Below, in pieces: positions 58,513-64,000 of a DNA stretch of 64,000 nucleotides. Positions within the stretch are counted from its first letter, which is position 1, and each line of letters opens with the position of its first letter. The stretch is from the NCBI GenBank assembly GCA_020555605.1, contig JAJCJC010000009.1, positions 15,752 through 79,751 of the forward strand, in the 5' to 3' direction. The translations under genes were made by a program, and so were the position numbers. Below the pieces are notes generated by a model, which saw nothing but the letters and a program-made list of their open reading frames with translations, searched no databases and had not been told where the DNA came from. Origin of the DNA: a bacterium 210917-SL.2.15. GTDB taxonomy: Bacteria > Bacillota > Clostridia > Oscillospirales > Oscillospiraceae.

Positions 58513-59493
58513 ATGGCTGAAAAGGAAATTCACAGGATCGCGGTGCTGACCTCCGGCGGTGACGCGCCAGGCATGAACGCCGTAGTGCGGGCTGTGGTGC
58601 GCATGGCCTGTGCCAATGGGATTGAAGTGCTGGGTATCAACCGGGGTTACAGCGGATTGATCAACAACGATTTCCGCAAGCTGACTGCCCGCAGCGTGGA
58701 CGGGTTGCTGCAGCGGGGCGGCACCATTTTATATACGGCCCGCTGTGCGGAGATGATGACGACCGAAGGTCAGCAGCGTGCGGCGGACAATTGCCGGTAC
58801 CTGGGTATCGAGGGGCTGGTGTGCTGCGGCGGCGACGGAACCTATCGCGGTGCCTTGTCTCTGGCGCGTTTGGGCGTACCCTGTATCGGCATTCCTGGCA
58901 CCATCGACAATGACATCGGCTGCACCGAATATACCATCGGTTTTGACAGCGCCAGCAATACCGCCATTCAGTGCATCGACAAACTGCGCGACACCATGCA
59001 GTCCCACGAGCGCATTTCCGTGGTGGAGGTTATGGGCCGCCGGGCGGGGCACTTGGCGTTGAACGTGGGCTGCGCCGTTGGTGCGGCGGCAGTGCTGGTG
59101 CCGGAGCACGAAGGAAATTTCGAGCACGATGTGATTGAAAAGATCCGCCGCGGCCGCATCAACGGCCGGCATCACCATATCATCATTGTGGCGGAAGGCT
59201 ACTCCATGACCACCCAGGAAGTCGCTGACCGCGTGCAGGAGGAAACGGGGATGGACACCCGCGTGACGATCCTCGGCCATATCCAGCGGGGCGGCTCTCC
59301 CACAGCCCGGGACCGTATTATAGCCACCCAGATGGGCAGCTATGCGGTACATGCCCTCATGGAAGGCAAAGAAAAGCGTATCATCGCCGTGCAACACGGC
59401 CAGATTGTGGATATTGAAATTGAGGAAGCGCTGGAAATGAAAAAGACGCTGGATGAGGCGCTGTATAACGCCGAACAGTCGATCTCTATCTGA
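58513..59493 (+). CDS. pfkA: ATP-dependent 6-phosphofructokinase
   Basis: 326 residues. LTSGGDAPGMNAVVRAVVR, GGDGTYRG (106-113) with Gly-Thr favouring ATP over pyrophosphate, catalytic PGTIDNDI (128-135), VEVMGRRAGHLAL, HIQRGGSPTARDR. It commits fructose 6-phosphate to glycolysis. GAGAGGAG precedes the ATG. Single gene, with its own terminator. Confidence 0.96.
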   Translation: MAEKEIHRIAVLTSGGDAPGMNAVVRAVVRMACANGIEVLGINRGYSGLINNDFRKLTARSVDGLLQRGGTILYTARCAEMMTTEGQQRAADNCRYLGIEGLVCCGGDGTYRGALSLARLGVPCIGIPGTIDNDIGCTEYTIGFDSASNTAIQCIDKLRDTMQSHERISVVEVMGRRAGHLALNVGCAVGAAAVLVPEHEGNFEHDVIEKIRRGRINGRHHHIIIVAEGYSMTTQEVADRVQEETGMDTRVTILGHIQRGGSPTARDRIIATQMGSYAVHALMEGKEKRIIAVQHGQIVDIEIEEALEMKKTLDEALYNAEQSISI

Positions 59494-59508
59494 GTGTTGG
59501 AAAACGAT

Positions 59509-59550
59509 AAAGCATGCACACCCCCGCTGCGGCGGGGTGTGCATGCTTTT
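59509..59550 (+). terminator. Terminator after pfkA
   Basis: AAAGCATGCACACCCCC and GGGGTGTGCATGCTTTT form a 16-bp stem with a short loop and a T-tract. Confidence 0.85.
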
Positions 59551-59605
59551 CCTTTGCACGTATTCGGCTGCAGCGAGGAAAAAAGAAAAAGTTTTACAAA
59601 AGGGG

Positions 59606-59658
59606 TTGACAAAACTGTATGAATGTATTACTGTATTAATTGCTTAGTACAAAAGTAC
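59606..59658 (+). promoter_or_regulatory. Promoter and operator of the GntR/ABC operon
   Basis: TTGACA (59606-59611), 17 bp, TACTGT (59629-59634). Overlapping the -10, TGTATTAA (59632-59639) faces TTAGTACA (59644-59651), then AGTAC (59654-59658). These resemble the operator at 9345-9382. The GntR encoded in this operon is the likely binder. Confidence 0.65.
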
Positions 59659-59685
59659 AATCTGAAGAAAGCGGAAGTGATCGAA

Positions 59686-59793
59686 ATGCGGCAGAAAGAG
59701 GAATTGACCGCCGTGCTGGGTGCGTTTCTCGCGCTGGCGCTGGTGCTGAGCGTGGGCCTGTTGGCCTTTGGTTATGCAATGCCCTGGATCTGA
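59686..59793 (+). CDS. 35-residue single-helix membrane peptide
   Basis: MRQKEELTAVLGAFLALALV, LSVGLLAFGYAMPWI. One membrane helix. GCGGAAGTG lies upstream. First frame of the operon, 29 bp before the lipoprotein gene. Likely an accessory subunit of the ABC system. Confidence 0.5.
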   Translation: MRQKEELTAVLGAFLALALVLSVGLLAFGYAMPWI

Positions 59794-59822
59794 ACAGCGG
59801 GAAGGAAAAGGAGGAGATTGCC

Positions 59823-60377
59823 GTGACAAGAACCGGGAAAATCGTTGTGACCGGAGTAAGTGCTGTGTTGTTGCTGGGGGTGTTGGCAGGCTGCGGCGCC
59901 CTAAAGGAAGCGCCATCGGCGGAAGAGACGGAAAAAGCGGTGCAGGTGGAAAAACAAACGGCTGACGGCGAGCGCTTGTTCCTCATAGAAGAGGATACCG
60001 AGGCCAGGGCCTTTCTGGACGATTATCTGAATGAGGATACCTATCTCGACGACGGGGCTTATCAGGTGGGGACGGAGGCTGTGGCCGACCTGGCGCCGGA
60101 ATGTGTGTATGTGGTGTATCAACAGGACACGGTCCTGGCTGGACAGACAGAGAGTGCAGGCTATACCGAGATATTGCGCTATACGCTCTATCAGGATTCC
60201 AATGTCCTTACGCTGTCTGTGACGGCAGGCGGCGTGATCCAGAACGTGCAGGAGAGCACGGGGCTGGAAGAACTGCTGGGCGAGAACTGGCTCGAAGACC
60301 TGGTGACCGGGAGCTATGAGATACCGGTACAGCGCGCGGATTATTTGAAGACTTATATGTTGGGGGCTGTACAATGA
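59823..60377 (+). CDS. Lipoprotein of the GntR/ABC operon
   Basis: 184 residues from GTG 59823 (GGAGGAG upstream). Signal peptide with lipobox VLAGC (Cys24). The mature part is acidic and includes DDYLNEDTYLDDGAYQVGTE and QQDTVLAGQTESAGYTEIL. No solute-binding fold is obvious. Function unknown. Confidence 0.7.
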   Translation: MTRTGKIVVTGVSAVLLLGVLAGCGALKEAPSAEETEKAVQVEKQTADGERLFLIEEDTEARAFLDDYLNEDTYLDDGAYQVGTEAVADLAPECVYVVYQQDTVLAGQTESAGYTEILRYTLYQDSNVLTLSVTAGGVIQNVQESTGLEELLGENWLEDLVTGSYEIPVQRADYLKTYMLGAVQ

Positions 60378-60393
60378 AACAGGAGGCTATATT

Positions 60394-60759
60394 ATGGGAT
60401 GGACGTTAGATAAAAACAGGCCGATTTATCTGCAGCTGGTGGAAACACTGCAGAGCCGCATTGTATCCGGGGCCTATCCGCCCGGCGCGAAGATCGATTC
60501 CGTGCGGGATCTGGCGGCGGAGGCTGCAGTGAACCCCAACACCATGCAACGGGCGCTGGCCGAGCTGGAGCAGAGCGGTCTGCTGCGCGCTGAACGCACC
60601 GCCGGCCGCTTTGTGACCGAGGACAAGACACTGATCGCCGACGTTCGCCGTCAGCTGGCCCGGGAACGGGTGGAGGCCTTTGCGCGGGACATGGCGGTGC
60701 TGGGCTATCGCCGCAGCGAGCTGCCGGCGCTGCTGCAGGAAAGCGGGGCGCAGGCATAG
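60394..60759 (+). CDS. GntR family regulator, YtrA subfamily
   Basis: 121 residues. Winged helix (RPIYLQLVETLQSRIVSGAY, PPGAKIDSVRDLAAEAAVNP, NTMQRALAELEQSGLLRAER, FVTED) plus a short helical tail, the YtrA layout without a large effector domain. YtrA repressors sit with an ABC transporter they control and, in Bacillus, respond to cell-wall antibiotics. ATG with AGGAGG. The nearby operator at 59632-59658 fits autoregulation. Confidence 0.88.
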   Translation: MGWTLDKNRPIYLQLVETLQSRIVSGAYPPGAKIDSVRDLAAEAAVNPNTMQRALAELEQSGLLRAERTAGRFVTEDKTLIADVRRQLARERVEAFARDMAVLGYRRSELPALLQESGAQA

Positions 60760-60890
60760 TGAGAGCGGAAACGATGACCGGCGGCCCGGTGGAGGCCTTT
60801 GTGCGGGCCTTGCGCAGTGCGGCGGACGGACTGGCCGATCTGGCGCTGTGGATCAAATTGTGGAGTAAAGGAGAAGAATACAATGGCTGA
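60759..60890 (+). CDS. 43-residue peptide of the ABC operon
   Basis: MRAETMTGGPVEAFVRALRS, AADGLADLALWIKLWSKGEE, YNG. The GTG overlaps the gntR stop and the stop overlaps the ATPase start, so translational coupling is likely. Amphipathic helix; role unknown. Confidence 0.45.
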   Translation: MRAETMTGGPVEAFVRALRSAADGLADLALWIKLWSKGEEYNG

Positions 60891-61581
60891 ATTGTTGCTA
60901 TGTGAAAATGTATACAAGAGCTTCGGCGGAAAGCGGGTGCTGCAGGGATTGAATTTGCGGGTGTCCGGTGGCCGCATTGTGGGCCTGCTTGGCCCCAACG
61001 GCAGCGGCAAAACCACGCTGATGAAGCTGATCAACGGGCTTCTGGTACCCAATCAGGGCACGATTTTGGTGGACGGCTTTGCGCCGGGGCCGGAGAGCAA
61101 AAAGCGGGTGTCCTACCTGCCGGATGCCAGCTATCTGCCCGACTGGATGCAGGTGCAGGATTTGGTGAAAATGTTCGCGGACTTTTATGCAGACTTTGAC
61201 GCCGCCAAGGCCGCCGAAATGCTGCAGTCCCTGAAGATTTCCGGTATGGAGCGGCTCAAGACCCTGTCCAAGGGTACCAAGGAAAAGGTGCAGCTGATCC
61301 TGGCCATGAGCCGCCGGGCGGAACTGTATCTGCTGGACGAACCCATCGGCGGCGTGGATCCCGCGGCGCGGGATTACATTTTGAACACGATCATCGGAAA
61401 TTACAGCGAAAACGCGACGGTGATCCTTTCCACCCACTTGATTGCGGACATTGAGCAGGTGCTCGATGAGGCTGTGTTTTTGCGGGACGGCCGGATCATG
61501 CTGCACAAAAGTGTGGATGAGATTCGTGCCGAGGATGGAAAGAGTGTGGATGATTTGTTCCGGGAGGTATTCAGATGCTGA
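60883..61581 (+). CDS. ABC transporter ATP-binding protein (YtrB/BcrA-like)
   Basis: 232 residues. Walker A LLGPNGSGKTTLMKLINGLL, signature LSKGTKEKVQLILAMSRR (degenerate LSGGQ), Walker B LYLLDEPIGGVDP, H-loop STHLIADIEQ. AAAGGAG before the ATG. It couples to the permease that overlaps it by 7 bp. Probably exports a peptide antibiotic or lipid, by analogy with YtrBCDEF. Confidence 0.88.
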   Translation: MAELLLCENVYKSFGGKRVLQGLNLRVSGGRIVGLLGPNGSGKTTLMKLINGLLVPNQGTILVDGFAPGPESKKRVSYLPDASYLPDWMQVQDLVKMFADFYADFDAAKAAEMLQSLKISGMERLKTLSKGTKEKVQLILAMSRRAELYLLDEPIGGVDPAARDYILNTIIGNYSENATVILSTHLIADIEQVLDEAVFLRDGRIMLHKSVDEIRAEDGKSVDDLFREVFRC

Positions 61582-62420
61582 GCAAACTGTTAAAATATGA
61601 ATTCAAATCCACAGGCCGGACCTTTGGCCTGTGTTATGCGGGCGTGGTTGCCGCTGCACTGCTGCTGCGGATTTTGGCTGTTTTCTCTGAGCATATCGAT
61701 CTCAGTCAGATGCTGCCCAGAGCTGCGCTTATGTTCACCAGCTTTTTGACTGGATTGCTTGGTGTGGCCTATGCAGTCATGATTGTAGCGGTGTGTGTTA
61801 TCACGTTTTTGCTGATTCTGCAGCGGTTTTATAAGAACCTGCTCTCTGGTGAAGGGTATCTGATGCATACCCTGCCGGTGCGTCCCTGGCAGCATATTAC
61901 CAGCAAACTGATTGCTGCGGTGGTATGGACAATCCTGAGCTTTCTCGTGGTGTGTGTCTCAGTTCTGGTGCTCTGCGCCGACCACACCCTGCTTCCTGGA
62001 CTTGTGCAGGAGATGGCCGAACTACAGCAGGCTTTTGCTGCGGAGTTCCAGATGCCGCTGTGGCTTCTGTGTGGCGAGTTCATCCTGATGACTCTGGTCT
62101 CTCTGGCGGCCAGCGTCCTGCAGATCTATGCGGCCATTATGCTGGGACACCAGGCGGATAAGCACCGCATTGCCATGGCTGTGGTAGCGTATTTTGTCAT
62201 TCAGTTTGCGCTGAGCATCCTGATGTATGCCCTGATTCTGATGGGACTGTTTGTGCCGGACGGGATCCGGTTTGCGGTAGGCAGCATACTGGGCGGCATG
62301 GGTGTTGCGGGGCTTACCAGCACTATGCTGCTGGGCATCACCGCAGCCAACGCGGTGCTGGGTGCGATCTTCTTCGCCATGACGGAGTTTTTGATGCGCC
62401 GCCGGCTGAATCTCGAGTAA
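61575..62420 (+). CDS. ABC transporter permease
   Basis: 281 residues with six membrane helices: MLSKLLKYEFKSTGRTFGLC, then FLTGLLGVAYAVMIVAVCVI, GEGYLMHTLPVRPWQHITSK is the cytoplasmic coupling region. ABC-2-like permease. It overlaps the ATPase gene and ends the operon. Confidence 0.85.
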   Translation: MLSKLLKYEFKSTGRTFGLCYAGVVAAALLLRILAVFSEHIDLSQMLPRAALMFTSFLTGLLGVAYAVMIVAVCVITFLLILQRFYKNLLSGEGYLMHTLPVRPWQHITSKLIAAVVWTILSFLVVCVSVLVLCADHTLLPGLVQEMAELQQAFAAEFQMPLWLLCGEFILMTLVSLAASVLQIYAAIMLGHQADKHRIAMAVVAYFVIQFALSILMYALILMGLFVPDGIRFAVGSILGGMGVAGLTSTMLLGITAANAVLGAIFFAMTEFLMRRRLNLE

Positions 62421-62443
62421 AGGGAAGGCTGGGGAGCGGCCAT

Positions 62444-62470
62444 GTGCCGGCGGCGGTCTGCCGCCGGCAC
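62444..62470. terminator. Hairpin after the ABC permease
   Basis: GTGCCGGCGG (62444-62453) pairs with CCGCCGGCAC (62461-62470) around a 7-nt loop. No clear U-tract. Confidence 0.5.
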
Positions 62471-62529
62471 GAAAAACACTTTGTTCCTCGGCAGAAACTG
62501 CTGGAGGGAGTTCGGGAAGGAGGCCACCG

Positions 62530-62811
62530 ATGAAACAGATACTGATTGCTTTTGTGGCTGCCACAGTGCTTCTGGCACTGGAGGACGCCCTGGCCCGTCA
62601 ATGCAGGAATCTGCTGTGGGGCGGCATCCTGCCGCTGGCGGCGCTGCTGGGCAGCGTGGGGCTGTTCGCAGCGGGCACTTTGACGCTGCAGGCGCAGTCT
62701 GTGCTGTTGTGCGCGGCGCTCAACGGCGTGCTCTGGGGACTGTGGGTCGCCGGACGAAGAAAGTGCAGCCGGGACGCAGAGGTAGAAAAGCGCGTGGAAA
62801 GTGAAAAATAA
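62530..62811 (+). CDS. Small membrane protein
   Basis: 93 residues with three helices (KQILIAFVAATVLLALEDAL; LLWGGILPLAALLGSVGLF; QSVLLCAALNGVLWGLWVAG) and a charged tail (RRKCSRDAEVEKRVESEK). GGAAGGAGG is upstream. No family recognised. Confidence 0.65.
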   Translation: MKQILIAFVAATVLLALEDALARQCRNLLWGGILPLAALLGSVGLFAAGTLTLQAQSVLLCAALNGVLWGLWVAGRRKCSRDAEVEKRVESEK

Positions 62812-62876
62812 ATATTTCCAATCCCTCCGTTATGTGCTATGATAATGCTATCAAGCCGCAATGGAGGGATTTCCCG

Positions 62877-63788
62877 ATGGGCGACAAAGTATCCTTATTC
62901 AATAATGAACGAAAAATGGCGTGGATGCGCTATTTTTCCGAAAAGACGGCGCTGGACGTGGAAACACTTAAGCTGATCGACCTCAGCGTCAAAAACAAGA
63001 ATTTGATCCCAGCGGTGGAGGCTAACCGCGTTGTGCTGGCCTTTGCCGGCGAAGCGCGCCCCACGCTGTTTTACGATATGTGGAACGCGGGACTCGGCGC
63101 GTGCGATGTATGGCTCAAGGAGGGGCTCGACCCCGAGGGCGAGGTGTCGAGCTGTAAGGTCAGCAGCTGCATCGACCGCGGCATCGACGGCCCCACGGTG
63201 CTGCTGATCGTAAACGAGCAGGCCGACAGCGCCTACAAGATCGGATTGCAGAACAAGCGCTTTTCCAAAGGCTCGGTTCGGTATGTTGCCCATGAAATCC
63301 GCGCGGTTATCATGAGTATGCTGGAGGTGCGCTCCCACGACACCATCTGCATCATCAGCGGCGAGAGCATCGCTGTGGAGGCCGCCATGAGCGCCAGCGA
63401 GGGTGCGGTAATCGCTGTGGAATATGATGCGAGCGACCGCGACTCCATGGAAGAAAACGTCAGCAAATTCGGGCTGAATAATGTGCTGATCGTGCCGGAT
63501 ACGAACCCGAAAACCCTTGAGAAGCTGCCTGTGCCCACCACGGCCTTTATTGTGGCTACAGAAAAGCTGGAAGGGGAGCTGCGCGCGCTTCTTGCACGCA
63601 ATCCTCATATGCGGATCATCATTTACACGCTGGAGTTGAATATCCTGGCCCAGATCCCGGCCCTGTTTGAAAAATACCGGATCGGAAACATGGAGGCGCT
63701 GCAGATCTCCGTGTCCAAACTGCGCGCCAACGGCATGTTTGAAACGAAACCCGTGCCGTGGATCATTTCCGGCGTAGCAGGCGAGTGA
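62877..63788 (+). CDS. CbiT-like protein, orphan and divergent
   Basis: 303 residues. The C-terminal 175 match the precorrin-6B methylase (CbiT) scaffold: HEIRAVIMSMLEVRSHDTIC, FGLNNVLIVPD, QISVSKLRANGMFETKPVPW, IISG. The usual glycine-rich SAM loop (GxGxG) is ISGES here, so methyl transfer may be lost. The N-terminal half resembles a CbiE-type domain loosely. No other cobalamin gene is nearby. GGAGGG precedes the ATG at 62877. Perhaps a repurposed corrin protein. Confidence 0.65.
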   Translation: MGDKVSLFNNERKMAWMRYFSEKTALDVETLKLIDLSVKNKNLIPAVEANRVVLAFAGEARPTLFYDMWNAGLGACDVWLKEGLDPEGEVSSCKVSSCIDRGIDGPTVLLIVNEQADSAYKIGLQNKRFSKGSVRYVAHEIRAVIMSMLEVRSHDTICIISGESIAVEAAMSASEGAVIAVEYDASDRDSMEENVSKFGLNNVLIVPDTNPKTLEKLPVPTTAFIVATEKLEGELRALLARNPHMRIIIYTLELNILAQIPALFEKYRIGNMEALQISVSKLRANGMFETKPVPWIISGVAGE

Positions 63789-63828
63789 AGCGGTGCTGTG
63801 CGCTCGGTAAACAGGAACAATGTGAAAA

Positions 63829-63863
63829 CAGGCCCCGGCAGCGCTATGCGCTGCCGGGGCCTG
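63829..63863 (+). terminator. Terminator after the CbiT-like gene
   Basis: CAGGCCCCGGCAGCGC (63829-63844) pairs perfectly with its complement (63848-63863), 16 bp, followed by TTTGTTTG. Confidence 0.85.
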
Positions 63864-63899
63864 TTTGTTTGCATTTGTTAGCTTAAGCGGAAAGACAAC

Positions 63900-64000
63900 C
63901 CCCGGCTAAGCCGGGGAGTATAAAGAAATTATATAGTGAAAAAGACCTTCTGGTAGAATAAAGTTGCGGTCGGCCAACTGCAACAAAAAGAACCAGGAGG
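63900..64000 (+). mobile_element. Possible left end of an IS200/IS605-type element
   Basis: CCCCGGC-TAA-GCCGGGG at 63900-63916 is a compact 7-bp hairpin. About 50 bp later GTTGC and GCAAC frame a second hairpin, followed by AACCAGGAGG at the window edge, a perfect ribosome site for a gene just outside. This layout resembles the leader of IS200-like transposases. No coding sequence is visible inside, so the call is tentative. Confidence 0.4.

Overview
The window looks like chromosome from a GC-rich gut Clostridia (Firmicutes; Oscillospiraceae/Eubacteriales-like is my best guess). Supporting signs are the PyrK/PyrD (class 1B) dihydroorotate dehydrogenase pair, the Fe-S Bacillus-type PurF, small DUF families common in that group (DUF3842, DUF212), AGGAGG-type ribosome sites with many TTG/GTG starts, and a genome carrying many broken genes. 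No rRNA and no CRISPR array were seen. There is one tRNA, tRNA-Ser(GGA) at 45817-45908.

Layout. 1-3.5 kb: a LysR regulator, then three truncated genes in a row (MATE transporter, ferredoxin, aldehyde ferredoxin oxidoreductase). 3.5-8.2 kb: an SDR dehydrogenase and a complete sulfate ABC transporter (binding protein, CysT, CysW, CysA). 8.26-8.52 kb: a 264-bp non-autonomous derivative of an IS3-family element. 9.3-12.9 kb: a vanG-like D-Ala-D-Ser module (ligase, VanXY-type peptidase with a frameshifted tail, serine-acetyltransferase-like protein, soluble VanT-like racemase) behind a consensus promoter with a palindromic operator. 13.1-14.9 kb: an ArsR/permease/thioredoxin operon with two matching operators.

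15.15-27.54 kb: a 12.4-kb integrated element in the 3' end of guaA. It has a tyrosine integrase, a divergent repressor switch, a primase-polymerase/helicase, an iteron-like region, a small terminase subunit, a sigma-70-like factor and a tape-measure protein, but no portal, capsid or large terminase. Its plan resembles phage satellites (PICI-like) more than a complete prophage.

27.5-33.5 kb: purF-carA-guaA, an operon of three glutamine amidotransferases, and a divergent beta-CASP nuclease. 33.7-38.9 kb: rlmD, a LURP-one-like protein, a broken GNAT gene, an HI0933 flavoprotein, trmO, and MerR/SMR remnants. 39.0-44.0 kb: a possible lipid-linked ribose pathway (UbiA-type phosphoribosyltransferase, HAD phosphatase, an ArnE/ArnF-like half-transporter pair, two polytopic GT-C-like proteins). 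44-46.3 kb: TPR protein, broken traX, tRNA-Ser. 46.3-50.5 kb: pyrC-pyrF-pyrK-pyrD. 50.5-57.6 kb: a phosphatase-GNAT fusion, thiamine pyrophosphokinase, a ROK kinase, cysK, DUF3842 and an internally deleted ABC-F gene. 57.8-64 kb: a dead P-loop kinase, pfkA, a YtrA-type GntR/ABC operon, an orphan CbiT-like protein, and what may be the left end of an IS200/IS605-type element.

The most interesting points are the satellite-like element with its own tape measure and sigma factor, the regulator-less vanG-like module whose operator resembles sequences at the GntR/ABC promoter, and the putative polyprenyl-phosphoribose locus. At least eight genes are disrupted by deletions or frameshifts, so either the lineage is shedding genes or parts of the assembly contain errors.
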